A stretch of 64,000 nucleotides of DNA from Candidatus Flexicrinis proximus (GCA_016712885.1 JADJQF010000015.1:318339-382338); one strand, 5' to 3'; shown: positions 1 through 8,752, counted from the first letter of the stretch. Numbers and translations are program-made. Notes: a model not told the origin generated them from the letters alone.

Positions 1-858
1 GGCCTTTGCCGTGCTGGTCTATCAGTCCGCGTGGCTGAAGCGCTACCATCCGGCGGCATTCACCTGCGCCCTGCTCAATAATCAGCCGATGGGGTTCTGG
101 TCGCCGGCGGTGATCGTCAACGATGCGCGGCGGCACGGCGTGCGCGTGCTGGCGGCCGATCTGCGGCACAGTCAGGCGCGCTGTACGGTCGAGGGTGATG
201 CGGTACGCCTGGGGTTCCGGCAGGTGCGCGGCATCGGCGACGATGCGGCAGATCGGATCGTCGAGGCGCGCGGCGACAGACCGTTCGCCAGCCTGCGCGA
301 TTTCTGCCGCCGGGTGCGCATTCCGCGCCGCCTGACCGAAAACCTGATCCTGTCCGGCGCGATGGATACCTTCGACGGACGCGCCGCGAGCAGGTCTGGG
401 CGCTGGCCAATCTGCTCGACGAGCCGGGGATGCTCGATCTGGAGATGCCGGAAGATCCGCTGCGTTTCCCGGCGGCTTCACGCGGCGACATCATGGTCGT
501 CGAGTACGACCTGCTCGGCGTGATGCTGCGCGAGCATCCGCTGGCGCTGTATCGCGACTGGCTGGATGCCCAGGGCGTTTTCAACAGCGCGGAGCTGGTC
601 GATGTACGCGACGGTGAGCAGGTGCGCGTCGCCGGGCTGGCTGTCGTGCATCAGGCGCCGCCGACCGCCAAGGGGCATCACTTCATCACCCTTGAAGACG
701 AGGACGGCTTCCTCAACATTGTCGTGCGGCCGAAGATCTATCCGAAGTACCGCACCGTGCTGCGCACCTCGCCGCTGCTGGTGGTCGAAGGCGAAGTCCA
801 GCGTCAGGGTGAGGTCATCAATGTCGTGATGAGCAACGCGCGGGCATTGGGGGGATAG
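1..858 (+). CDS. dnaE2: Error-prone DNA polymerase III alpha subunit, DnaE2/ImuC type (3' part, frameshifted)
   Basis: Only the C-terminal part is in the window; the gene enters at base 1 in frame 2. The protein reads through the end of the polymerase domain (YQSAWLKRYHPAAF, ALLNNQPMGF) and a helix-hairpin-helix region (VRGIGDDAADRIVEAR), then needs a shift to frame 1 near 373-385, after DTFDG, to continue as TRREQVWALANLLD into the C-terminal OB fold (HHFITLEDEDGFLNIVV), ending at TAG 856-858. Conservation on both sides of the break shows one gene with one missing base. DnaE2 polymerases act in translesion and mutagenic repair synthesis, usually with ImuA/ImuB; no such partner is in view. 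Whether the indel is a sequencing error or a real inactivation cannot be decided here. DnaE2 rather than DnaE1 is inferred from the HPAAF...NNQPMGF...DARRHGV stretch. Confidence 0.85.
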
Positions 859-932
859 GCTTGAACTGGAAAATGCGATGAAAACAGATCTATGGTAACC
901 ACCCCATCGTTATGTACCACTCAAAATGGAGT

Positions 933-1049
933 CTAGCGTGCCGACGCGGCAAAGAGATCGGGCAGCAATCCGTCGAGCGTCCTGAAATGACGCGACACGT
1001 CCTCGATCTCATCGTAGCGAATGCGTATCCTGTCGCCCGGTCCGCTCAT
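933..1049 (-). CDS. Possible small protein (38 aa), WXG100-like N-terminus
   Basis: The minus strand has ATG at 1049 with an AAAGGGG Shine-Dalgarno about 8 bases upstream, and stops at TAG 933-935. The peptide starts MSGPGDRIRIRYDEIEDV and looks like the first helix of WXG100-type small proteins (IRIRYDEIE), but ends after 38 residues, about half the normal length. It lies about 44 bases downstream of the subtilase stop, in the same direction. It could be a genuine small gene, a truncated WXG100 gene, or chance. The rest of 859-1093, between convergent genes, shows nothing else recognisable. Confidence 0.35.
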   Translation of the reverse strand: MSGPGDRIRIRYDEIEDVSRHFRTLDGLLPDLFAASAR

Positions 1050-1093
1050 CACGCCAGCCCCTTTCTGGGCACTGCACTCTGCACTGCCTCAGT

Positions 1094-2957
1094 TTATGGG
1101 ATCGTGGCCGTCGTGTCTTGCAGCGACAGGTAGAGATCGTCGACCTCGTAGCTGCCGCCGGAAATCTTCACTTTGATCGTGACGGTGTACGTCTGATTCT
1201 TTAGGGGTACGGTGTTGGAGACGAGACGAAACGTACCTGTACCAGAAATCACCAGTTTCAGCTTGAGTTTCGAACCATCGCCCCCTACAAGGGTCGCCTG
1301 AATTGTGCCTGTAGCACCGTGTTTGTTGATACGCGCCGATAACCATGCGTAATTCGCAGTTGCAGCACCCTGTACGAAGACCTGTTTAAAGGAAGTCGCC
1401 TGACCTGTATACACCAGTTGGGCCGCGCAAGTACCCGCGTAAACGAGCGGACTTCCCGCGCTGCAAACTCGAGTCGCGCCTACGCCAGCCTGCGTCCAAC
1501 CAGTAGCGATAGTACCGGCCCAGCCTCGAAACCGGCGTTGGTGACCAGATTGGTCGAAGCGGGAAGGGTTTGCAGCAGCTTGATCGCTTCGCCAACCTGT
1601 ATGAACTTGTGTGCGAGTCCGTTGCGCGCATCGAGTACGCCGATGCCGGTAGTCTGCAGGGCATCGAGGATCACGTTGACTTCTGCATTTGACCGGACCT
1701 GCTTCAGGATCGCCCACGCCCCGGCGACCTGGGCAGCCGCTGCAGAACTGCCGTTATCTTCGAGGATACTGATTCCGCTGCCCGCCGATTGAACATCGAC
1801 ACCTATTGCCAAGAGATCGATCAGGTTCGAACTATTAGAGAAGCTTGCAACGTTACGGGCATCATCCGTCGCGCCGACGGCAATTGCCTCCGCCACACAG
1901 GCGGGCGGCCCAACCTTGGTGGTGTTACCCTGGTTACCTGCCGGCACGATCGTCGCGACACCAACGTTAAATAGGTTGCGGATAAGACTGGTCCGGAAGT
2001 CCGTACAACCGCCCGGTGAACCCAAAACAGCCTCGTTATACCCAAGTGCCACAGCCGCAAGATTGTAGCTTCCGCAGGTATCGTAGATGCGCTGCAAGGC
2101 GAAAATCTGGTCAGCTTCCAACGCAACGATGCAGGGCGTACTCTGCCCAACGCAGTAAGCAGGATTTGTCGATTTCACGTAAACTTGAACGGTGAGAATC
2201 TTGGCGCCGAAACCAAGCCCCTTGTAGATCTGACCGGCTGTTGTAAAAGGTGCACCTGCGACAATACCGCTCATGAAGCTGCCATGGTCACGCAGCGGCG
2301 TACCAGTACACTTTGAGGAACTCGCCGAACCCAAGTCAGCCTGCGACGGATCCCCGTTTGGACACAGGGAAGTGAGTTGAGCCGCGGGGAAACTCGCAGA
2401 GAAACAGAGTTCGCCCGCAATCAATTCGGATAACATTGGGTGTCCCCTGTTAATTCCCGAATCGACGACAGCGACCACTTGATCAAGACCGGTAAAGCCT
2501 AAGTTATGGGCCTCGTAGGTATCTGTTGGTCCGAGACTACCTGTCAACGAGGGACGCGAGGGGATGTCTTCAACAATCTCGAGTATTCCAGGCGTGCGCT
2601 CCAGTTTGCGCAAGCCGTTCGGATCTACCCATAGGGCGATATAAGGGATCATCCACTGATCACTCTCAGACCTCAGGACGATACCCGTACCACTACCTAG
2701 CTGCTGAAGCAGGTTTTGTCTGTATGCCGTGAGGTACTTTCTCTGTCGCTTTGCCTGGTTGGTGTTTAACAGCGACTCCATGGTAGAAGGGACATCTAGT
2801 CTGACGATTACCGGCAAATATCCCCGCTGCTCTGCACGAGCGTGCATCTCAGCACTCACAGGAACGGGCATGCGTTGAGCATCAGCGACCATGCCCGGCC
2901 CGAAGCCAAGGCGACTAGCGGCAAGATGAGTGACAATAACCGGCGAGAATTAAGCAT
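1094..2957 (-). CDS. Secreted subtilisin-like serine protease (S8) with C-terminal beta-domain, two frameshifts
   Basis: The best start is ATG 2957, preceded by AAGGAGA at a spacing of about 10, giving a signal peptide (MLNSRRLLSLILPLVALASG). The frame shifts near 2893 (at GGGCCGGGC), and the protease domain runs from there to about 1520. The catalytic triad is visible: Asp in VAVVDSGI, His in RDHGSFMSGIVAG, Ser in GSSAAAAQVAG, with the oxyanion Asn in PAGNQGN. A second shift near 1520 (again at GGGCC) leads from NAGFEAG into a roughly 140-residue C-terminal domain (GTIATGWTQAG to SGGSYEVDDLYLSL) like carbohydrate-binding or NPGFE-type beta-sandwiches of secreted proteins. The gene reads visibly more A/T-rich than its neighbours. 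With both shifts corrected the protein would be complete and exported, so this is either a pseudogene or a gene with two sequence errors. The substrate is unknown. Confidence 0.8.
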
Positions 2958-3043
2958 GATCGATAATCTCCTTGTATACATCGGTAAGCCGGAGCGGATG
3001 AGACGCTCGTGTAGCTGGCGAACGACCCCATGATTTGAACGAC

Positions 3044-3634
3044 TCATGGCGACCTCCAATCCGTCCCGCTTGGCGGCTCAGGCAGCGGCAGCACAATAGC
3101 GCGACTTGGAGCAGCACTGACAATGAGTTCTACATCATCAAGGTACAGCTTGCCGGAACCCCCAACATGCCGGAAAGAAACCTTGAACTTGCTGGTCGTT
3201 TTGAGCAAATAGAACGGTGCCGAGGCAAACCTCGTGTACCCTGCAGACGGGCCATAAGCACGGAGAAGGCAATTCGCGTAGCATCAGTGTGGTAGGCCAC
3301 GACTTGGGCAAGTACCGTATTCGACGAGCTGCTGACCCAGGCGGAAAGTGTTAGGGCTACCGGCAACTAGTGATGTCGCTCCCAACTTGACCTTCTGCGA
3401 AATCTTCGATTTCTCGCCAATACCACCTTTGAACAGAAATGCGCAATCGCCAGTATGAGAGTAGGTCGCCGGCGGCGAAATCGTGTTGCAGGTGCGCTTA
3501 TCTTTGGTCAGGTTTGCACCATTCCACATCTGAGCCTTGCCTATCTGCCCGGAGTCGGCGGTCTCAAAACCAGTGTTCTGGATGCCCGCACTCTGAAGCA
3601 TCCGCAGTTCCCGTTAGGCCTACCTGGCTTGACA
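3044..3634 (-). pseudogene. Decayed remnant of the C-terminal domain of a second subtilase-like secreted protein
   Basis: Reading the minus strand, conserved segments occur in three successive frames: LRMLQSAGIQNTGFETA... to KLGATSLVAG (about 3610-3370), then TLSAWVSSSSNTVLAQVVAY (about 3355-3240), then FASAPFYLLKTTSKFKVSF and GGSGKLYLDDVELIVSAAP ending at TGA 3044-3046. The order and motifs (LLQ..., N-x-GFE, LDDVEL) parallel the C-terminal part of the subtilase gene just downstream. An in-frame TAA lies directly upstream of the first segment, so the protease domain is missing. This fits a tandem duplicate that lost its 5' part and gathered indels. The upstream end abuts the tRNA-Gly promoter. 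Confidence 0.6.
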
Positions 3635-3658
3635 GCGTCGGCGGCGCGGCTCTATAAT
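3629..3658 (+). promoter_or_regulatory. tRNA-Gly promoter (consensus sigma70-type)
   Basis: A perfect -35 TTGACA (3629-3634) and a perfect -10 TATAAT (3653-3658), 18 bases apart, end 9 bases before the mature tRNA 5' end. This is the strongest-looking promoter in the window, as expected for a stable RNA gene. Confidence 0.9.
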
Positions 3659-3667
3659 GACAAATGT

Positions 3668-3740
3668 GCGGGTGTAGCTCAGTTGGTAGAGCATTTGCTT
3701 CCCAAGCAAAGTGTCACGGGTTCGAGTCCCGTTACCCGCT
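3668..3740 (+). tRNA. tRNA-Gly (anticodon CCC)
   Basis: The 73-base sequence folds as a cloverleaf: acceptor GCGGGTG pairing with TACCCGC (last pair G-U), D arm with AGTTGGTAGA, anticodon stem TTTGC/GCAAA around loop TTCCCAA (anticodon CCC), and T arm with GTTCGAGTC. The discriminator is T, usual for tRNA-Gly. The 3' CCA is not encoded. Confidence 0.95.
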
Positions 3741-3746
3741 TCCAGG

Positions 3747-3770
3747 ATCGCCCGTCAACCGGGCGATTTT
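3747..3770 (+). terminator. Rho-independent terminator of tRNA-Gly
   Basis: A perfect 8-bp stem ATCGCCCG/CGGGCGAT with a 5-base loop, followed by TTTT, lies 6 bases past the tRNA. Confidence 0.85.
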
Positions 3771-3791
3771 GCTGCCGCGCGACCTCGCATA

Positions 3792-3820
3792 TTGACGATG
3801 TGCGGTCTCACCGCTAGAAT
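3792..3820 (+). promoter_or_regulatory. rplY promoter
   Basis: -35 TTGACG (3792-3797) and -10 TAGAAT (3815-3820) with a 17-base spacer, about 70 bases before the rplY start. Confidence 0.65.
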
Positions 3821-3889
3821 GACCCGACTTTGTTCACCACACAGACACCGCGCCGGTCTTAGGCGCGCATGATTTCAGGAGTTCCGCAC

Positions 3890-4540
3890 GTGGCCGAATA
3901 TACGATTGATGCTCAAAATCGCACCGTTACGGGCAAGAAGGTCGGTGCGCTTCGCCGCGAAGGCATCGTCCCCGCTACCATTTACGGGCCGAAGCAGACG
4001 CCGGTAAACATCCAGGTCCCTTACCGTCACCTCGAACTGGCCCTGGCGAAAGCCGGTGGGTCGCACCTGATCGAGCTGTCGACCGGTACCTTCACCCAGA
4101 CCGTGTTGGTCCGCGATGTCCAGCGCAATCCGATCTCGCGCAAGATCACCCATGTCGACTTTTTCGCGCTCGACATGACCGCCAAGCTCCGCACCAATGT
4201 CCCGGTCCACTATATCGGCGAAAGCCCGGCAGTGCTGGCCAAGTTGGGCGTGCTGGTCACCGGCGCCACCGCGCTGCATGTTGAACTGCTCCCCAGCCTG
4301 CTCATGGATCACATCGCGGTTGATGTCTCCACACTGAGCGAAGTCGGTGACGCCATCCATGTCGGTGACCTCAAGCTCGCTGCGGGTATCGTGATCCTCA
4401 ACGATCCCGAAGAACTTCTCGCCCGCGTCACTCAGACCGCGGCTGCCCGCTCGGATGAAGACGAAGCGGCTGAAGAACTCGCCAGCTCGGCTGAGCCGGA
4501 AGTCGTCAAGAAGGGCAAGACCGAAGAAGAAGATTTCTAA
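3890..4540 (+). CDS. rplY: 50S ribosomal protein L25, long (CTC/TL5) form
   Basis: The protein binds 5S rRNA in the large ribosomal subunit. Its start fits the family (AEYTIDAQNRTVTGKKVGALRREG-type N-terminus, followed by VPATIYG), and the length of about 216 residues matches the two-domain CTC/TL5 form: an N-terminal L25 beta-barrel of about 90 residues, a C-terminal TL5 domain, and an acidic Glu/Lys-rich tail (EEEDF). GTG 3890 is preferred because AGGAG (3877-3881) sits 8 bases upstream; ATG 3869 in the same frame has no such site. The gene stands alone between its own promoter and terminator. Confidence 0.93.
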   Translation: MAEYTIDAQNRTVTGKKVGALRREGIVPATIYGPKQTPVNIQVPYRHLELALAKAGGSHLIELSTGTFTQTVLVRDVQRNPISRKITHVDFFALDMTAKLRTNVPVHYIGESPAVLAKLGVLVTGATALHVELLPSLLMDHIAVDVSTLSEVGDAIHVGDLKLAAGIVILNDPEELLARVTQTAAARSDEDEAAEELASSAEPEVVKKGKTEEEDF

Positions 4541-4586
4541 ACCCGGCTTCGAACTCATCCGTTCAGGCCGAATACAACGAAATGAG

Positions 4587-4617
4587 AAGGAGATGCGTTC
4601 GCGTGTCTCCTTTTTTG
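4587..4617 (+). terminator. Rho-independent terminator after rplY
   Basis: Stem AAGGAGA/TCTCCTT with an inner GCG/CGC pairing in the loop, then a T run (4611-4616). Confidence 0.8.
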
Positions 4618-4641
4618 TTGGCCGCAATGCTAGCGGAAATG

Positions 4642-4673
4642 TTGCGCCCAGACCGCCGCACGCGTGCTATAAT
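4642..4673 (+). promoter_or_regulatory. Promoter of the kinase-WD40 pair, extended -10
   Basis: TGC-TATAAT has its -10 at 4668-4673 with a TG extension at 4665-4666. The best -35 candidate, TTGCGC at 4642-4647, is 20 bases away and poor, so the extended -10 probably carries recognition. Confidence 0.6.
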
Positions 4674-4705
4674 CTACCTGGTTCGCAGTAGGGAGTTTAG
4701 TGTCA

Positions 4706-6850
4706 GTGTCCTCACTGATTGGTCGCAACCTCGGCATCTACGAAATCCGCGATGTGATCGGCCATGGCGGTATGGCGTCCGTCTACCTCGGCTATCGCGC
4801 GGATGTTGACCGAACGGTCGCCATCAAAGTGCTGCCACCCCACCCCGGCCTCAACGAGGATGCCAAACACCGCTTCCAGCTTGAGGCGCGCACCATCGCC
4901 AATCTCCAGCACCCGCACATTCTGCCGCTTTACGATTACGGCGCCACCGATGACGGCGTCCTCTATCTGGTCATGCCCTATGTCCGCGGCGGGTCGCTCG
5001 ACCGGATCGTCCGCGACGGCAAACTCCCGCTTGATAAGGTTTTGCGCGTCGTCCGCGAGATCAGCGGCGCCCTCGACTATGCCCACCGCCAGCGCGTCAT
5101 CCACCGCGACATCAAACCCGCCAATATCCTGCTCGACGGCGAAGGCAACGCCCTGCTGGCCGACTTCGGTATCGTCAAGCTGGCTGGCGGCGATTCGCAG
5201 TTGACCGGCACCGGCGTCGTCGGGACACCTGCCTACATGTCGCCGGAACAGGCCCAGGGTTTCGAGCTCACCGCGCGCGCCGACCTCTACTCGTTCGGCG
5301 TCGTCATCTACGAACTGCTGACCGGGCAGCTCCCCTTCAGCAGCGACAGCGTCATGAACCTGATGCTGAAGCACATCACCGATCCCGTCCCGGATCTGAC
5401 CGAAATCATCGCTTCGCTGCCGCGCGGGCTTGATGCGGTGATGAAGAAGGTGCTCGCCAAAGACGCCAACGACCGCTACCCGTCCGGGGCAGCCTTCTTC
5501 GAGGCATTTCAGCGCGGCACGCAATCGACCGAAATCGCGGTCGATATGCGCGAGTTGTCGACCGCCAGAGTGGACACGCCGCGCACGGCGTCTGCCCCGG
5601 CCCAGGCTCCGACCACGCCCAAGCAGCCCATCCAGATCCAGCTCTCCAAAAACAGCGCGCCCATCACCCTTCCCTTCGATCCCTCCGACCCGAACCGGCC
5701 CGGCACCATCGTCATTCAGCCGCCGACTCAGTCGAACAATACGCCGCTTTTTATTGCCCTCGGCGCTGTCACCTTGATCGCCGTCGCAGCGCTTCTGATC
5801 GTGCTGCTTGGCCAGGGAAATCGGGGGAGCGAAGTCGACCCGACTCAGGCGGCCGCCACACAGCAGGCGATCCTGGCGCTCACCCCCGAGCCGACCACTA
5901 TCGCCCGTGTCAACCTTGAGCCGACCTTTGGCCGCGCCAGTTTCAGTTCCAGCACCGACGAGGTGATGGGTGACAGCGTCAACATCCGCGTACAGGATTT
6001 CGCCACTGCGCCGAGCGGCACAGCCTACGTCGCCTCGCTGTTCAACACCGTCTCCGGCGACCGCCTGATGCTCGGACGCGTCAATGTAGATGCGGTCGGC
6101 AGCGGGGCGCTTGGCTTTGTCGATCCTGAAGGCCGCATTCTGCCGGTCATTTTCAACGCGGTAATCATTTCGCTTGAAGACGATCCGGCTGCGCCGACCT
6201 TCACCGATGTCCGCTACAGTTCCGAACTTCCAGTCTCCGTTAACGACTTGATGAAGCAGGTATTTGTCGAATCCGAAAATGGCTATAAAGGCCGCAGCCT
6301 GCTCGAAACCGCCCAGTTGGAAGCGCGTTTCGCCGCGCAGCATACCGGCCTCGCCGCCGGAGCCAGCAACCTCACCGGCCGCCGCACCCACAACGAGCAC
6401 ACCATGAACATCATGCTCGGCGGGACGCAGGATTTCGACGGCAACGGCCGTCCATCCAATCCCGGTTTGGGGGTTGGTCTGCTCCCGGCGCTCGACTTGA
6501 TCGACTCAGCCATCGGCCGGGTCGCTGACGCCCCGGACGCGCCGTTCAGCGTCCAGTCCGAAGCCGAACTGGTGCGCGTCTGTATTCAGAACGTCCGCCA
6601 GTGGGCTGACGAAGTGATCAACTATGAACGGTCAATGCTCCTGGCCGAGACCTTCGAAGCGTCCGAAGCGGATGCCCAGGCCTCGACGTTGATCGCGGGC
6701 CGTCTGAATCCCGGATTTGATGAGAACGAGAATGGGTCGGTTGACCCTTATGAAGGCGAATGCGGCCTGGATCAGGTCAAGACCTACGGCCTCGTCGTCG
6801 CCTCGTTCGACCTATTCGAGGGATCAACCCCCGGCGGCTCCGGGGAATGA
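4706..6850 (+). CDS. Membrane-anchored Ser/Thr protein kinase, PknB-type
   Basis: An N-terminal Hanks-type kinase domain of about 270 residues has the glycine loop IGHGGMASVYLG, the ATP-binding Lys in VAIKVLPP (about residue 41), the catalytic loop VIHRDIKPANILLD, the metal-binding LADFGIVK, the activation-loop GTPAYMSPEQ and DLYSFGVVIYELLTGQLPF. A Pro/Thr/Gln-rich linker and one transmembrane helix (FIALGAVTLIAVAALLIVLL, about residue 350) follow, then an outside domain of about 340 residues with no PASTA repeats and no recognised fold. GTG 4706 is chosen because GGGAG (4691-4695) is 10 bases away; GTG 4700 would be only 4 bases away. The stop overlaps the next gene's ATG, so the kinase and the WD40 lipoprotein are probably co-translated. 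The kinase activity is well supported; its signal and targets are unknown. Confidence 0.92.
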   Translation: MSSLIGRNLGIYEIRDVIGHGGMASVYLGYRADVDRTVAIKVLPPHPGLNEDAKHRFQLEARTIANLQHPHILPLYDYGATDDGVLYLVMPYVRGGSLDRIVRDGKLPLDKVLRVVREISGALDYAHRQRVIHRDIKPANILLDGEGNALLADFGIVKLAGGDSQLTGTGVVGTPAYMSPEQAQGFELTARADLYSFGVVIYELLTGQLPFSSDSVMNLMLKHITDPVPDLTEIIASLPRGLDAVMKKVLAKDANDRYPSGAAFFEAFQRGTQSTEIAVDMRELSTARVDTPRTASAPAQAPTTPKQPIQIQLSKNSAPITLPFDPSDPNRPGTIVIQPPTQSNNTPLFIALGAVTLIAVAALLIVLLGQGNRGSEVDPTQAAATQQAILALTPEPTTIARVNLEPTFGRASFSSSTDEVMGDSVNIRVQDFATAPSGTAYVASLFNTVSGDRLMLGRVNVDAVGSGALGFVDPEGRILPVIFNAVIISLEDDPAAPTFTDVRYSSELPVSVNDLMKQVFVESENGYKGRSLLETAQLEARFAAQHTGLAAGASNLTGRRTHNEHTMNIMLGGTQDFDGNGRPSNPGLGVGLLPALDLIDSAIGRVADAPDAPFSVQSEAELVRVCIQNVRQWADEVINYERSMLLAETFEASEADAQASTLIAGRLNPGFDENENGSVDPYEGECGLDQVKTYGLVVASFDLFEGSTPGGSGE

Positions 6851-8037
6851 TGGGCGGCAGACTCCGGATTTGGGCGCTGATCGCGCTGCTGGGTCTGGCT
6901 GGTTGCACCGGATCTGTCGCACCGCCTGCCGCCACCCTGACATCCACACCTCGGCCCGACCCGACCGCCCTTCCCACGCCCGATGGCTGGACGCTGGCAT
7001 CCGCGCCGCTGACGCTGGAGACCGTACCACAGCTTCGCGAGCTGGGCCGCCTCACCGCGCCAGAGCCACCGAGCACCGTCTTCGCCTACGCGCTTTCGCT
7101 CGACAACGCGCTGTTGGCTGGCCTGAACAATGAATTTGTGCTCGTATGGGACTTGTTCACTGGCGATCAGCTCTTTGTCGCCGAGCGGCGCGGCGCCAAC
7201 GCGATACTCTTCGGCCCCGACCGCCAGCAGATTTACACCTTAAGCGACAGCGGCGAACTGCGCGTTTATGATGCCCTGCGCGGCAGCGTCGTCGAAACCC
7301 TTGGCGCCTTCGACCAGTACAACGGCGTCTGGGCCTATGACCCGCTTGGCGGTTGGCTGGCTCTGGGCAGTGACGACGGCGCGGTCCAGGTCTGGGACAT
7401 GCTCGAGCGCATTCCGCTGACTGTCCTGGAATCGATTGACGTGCCGGTCACCGCGCTCGCCTTCAGCCCCGACGGTGCAGCTCTCGCCACCTCCGACCGC
7501 AACGGAACCCTTCGCTTCTGGGACTTTCAGAACGGTCAGCAGGGTGTCAGTGCCGATCTGCTGACAACCGTCTCCAAGATCGTCTATGCCCCTTCTGGCA
7601 GCGTCCTCGCCATCAACAGCGGCGACGGCGTGCTGGTCATGGATCCGGCGACCGGAAACGTGGTAGCCAGCCTTGCAGAAGAACCGACCGACGGCCTGTT
7701 CGAGTTTCTCGGTCAAGCCGACCTGCTGGTCCTTGGCGGAGAGTCAACCGATCTATCCCTCTGGGACCCGTTCACCGGGGCGCTGGCCGCCATTCTGCCT
7801 GGCACAAAAGGCGACCGTGTGAGCGCCGCCGGATCGCCGCAGGGCGAGATGCTCCTCGCCTCCAGCCGCGCATCCACCTCGCTCTGGAACATCAGCCGGA
7901 TTTCAGCCGGCACCGTTCTGCGCGGCAGCATCGGCCTGCCGTCGGCCGATGTCCTGCGCGTCGTCTGGACCGCCGACGGCCTGCAAATTCTGATCTTCGA
8001 AGCCCTCGGTCCCGTCCGCGTCTTCGGCATCCCCTGA
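6847..8037 (+). CDS. WD40-type beta-propeller lipoprotein
   Basis: ATG 6847 overlaps the kinase stop by 4 bases (ATGA), which suggests translational coupling. A short signal peptide ends in the lipobox LAGC (Cys at about residue 20), followed by a Pro/Thr-rich linker. The rest is made of WD40-like blades: VLVWDLFTGDQL, VQVWDML, LAFSPDGAALATSDRNGTLRFWDF, LSLWDPFTG, TSLWNIS. The family provides a binding platform and has no enzyme residues. The predicted location is the outer face of the cytoplasmic membrane. Coupling to the kinase suggests that it binds, or reports to, the kinase's outside domain, but this is inference. Confidence 0.85.
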   Translation: MMGGRLRIWALIALLGLAGCTGSVAPPAATLTSTPRPDPTALPTPDGWTLASAPLTLETVPQLRELGRLTAPEPPSTVFAYALSLDNALLAGLNNEFVLVWDLFTGDQLFVAERRGANAILFGPDRQQIYTLSDSGELRVYDALRGSVVETLGAFDQYNGVWAYDPLGGWLALGSDDGAVQVWDMLERIPLTVLESIDVPVTALAFSPDGAALATSDRNGTLRFWDFQNGQQGVSADLLTTVSKIVYAPSGSVLAINSGDGVLVMDPATGNVVASLAEEPTDGLFEFLGQADLLVLGGESTDLSLWDPFTGALAAILPGTKGDRVSAAGSPQGEMLLASSRASTSLWNISRISAGTVLRGSIGLPSADVLRVVWTADGLQILIFEALGPVRVFGIP

Positions 8038-8071
8038 TCGCACAGCGTTAGGCTCTCATCTTTTCTTCATG

Positions 8072-8098
8072 TTTGAAATAGAACACTTGTGCTATTAT
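8072..8098 (+). promoter_or_regulatory. Promoter with overlapping dyad, upstream of the RibD_C-like gene
   Basis: TAGAACACTTGTGCTA (8079-8094) is a near-perfect palindrome (TAGMACA-N2-TGTKCTA) running into an extended -10, TGC-TATTAT (-10 about 8093-8098), with TTGAAA at 8073-8078 as a poor -35. It resembles the Gram-positive SOS box GAAC-N4-GTTC with one mismatch. Related dyads occur at 23882-23900 and 28053-28080. Confidence 0.5.
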
Positions 8099-8164
8099 AC
8101 TGAGGTCGGGTTTTCCCACTTTCGCACTACAGCCCTGTATTCTCATCACTTTCGGAGCGTGACC

Positions 8165-8752
8165 GTGGGTAGCGTCTGTGTTGGATTCACGATGTCGCTC
8201 GATGGCTATATCGCCGGGCCAAATGATGACGTGAGCGCGCTCTTTTGTTGGTACTTCGGCGGTGACATGGAGATCCCGGTTCCAGGGTCGCAGATGGTCT
8301 TTCGGGTCTCGCCGCCCAGTGTCGAGGTCATCCAATCGATGCTGAGCAGGTTCGGTGCGATGGTGACGGGACGGCGGGACTTCGATGTGTCCGGCGCGTG
8401 GGGCGGCCAATCGCCGCTCAATGTTCCGACCTTTATCGTCACGCACTCGCCACCGCACGAATGGGACGGCCCGCACTCGCCGTTTACGTTTGTCACCGAC
8501 GGTGTCGAAAGTGCTTTAGCGCGGGCCAGGCAGGCTGCTGGGGAAAAGGACATCGCCATCAGCGGCACGACCATCACCCGTCAACTGCTGAATCTGGGAC
8601 TCGTCGACGAAATTCACATCGATCTCGCGCCGATTCTGCTTGGCGGCGGTATCAAGTTGTTCGATCAGTTGGACATCCAGGTCGGGCTGGAGCGCACGCG
8701 CCTGATCGAAGCCGATGGGGTAACTCACCTCACCTTTCGCGTAAATCATTAA
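8165..8752 (+). CDS. RibD_C / dihydrofolate reductase-like family protein
   Basis: The N-terminus VCVGFTMSLDGYIAGPNDDV and the central MVTGRRDFDV, with the C-terminal ISGTTITRQLLNLGLVDEIHIDLAPILLGGGIKLFD, are the hallmarks of the RibD C-terminal reductase family. Stand-alone members are NADPH-dependent reductases of uncertain substrate and are common as general-purpose stress or metabolism genes. GTG 8165 is chosen over the longer ATG 8069 frame because GGAG (8154-8157) lies 7 bases before it and the promoter lies downstream of 8069. The protein is about 195 residues, normal for the family. It is monocistronic; 8753-8878 downstream holds only a weak GC-rich inverted repeat. Confidence 0.85.
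   Translation: MGSVCVGFTMSLDGYIAGPNDDVSALFCWYFGGDMEIPVPGSQMVFRVSPPSVEVIQSMLSRFGAMVTGRRDFDVSGAWGGQSPLNVPTFIVTHSPPHEWDGPHSPFTFVTDGVESALARARQAAGEKDIAISGTTITRQLLNLGLVDEIHIDLAPILLGGGIKLFDQLDIQVGLERTRLIEADGVTHLTFRVNH

Noticed and set aside
3668..3740. tRNA-Gly as an integration site of a mobile element carrying the subtilase remnant
   Set aside because: The remnant lies at the 5' side, while integrases use the 3' end; no integrase, no direct repeat of the tRNA 3' end was seen.
4712..6400. 562-codon open frame on the minus strand opposite the kinase
   Set aside because: It is a shadow of the kinase's strong codon bias; no family resemblance and the kinase motifs on the plus strand are unmistakable.
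8069..8164. ATG 8069 as start of the RibD_C-like protein
   Set aside because: It lies upstream of the -10 element and has no ribosome-binding site; GTG 8165 has GGAG at proper spacing and gives the family N-terminus.
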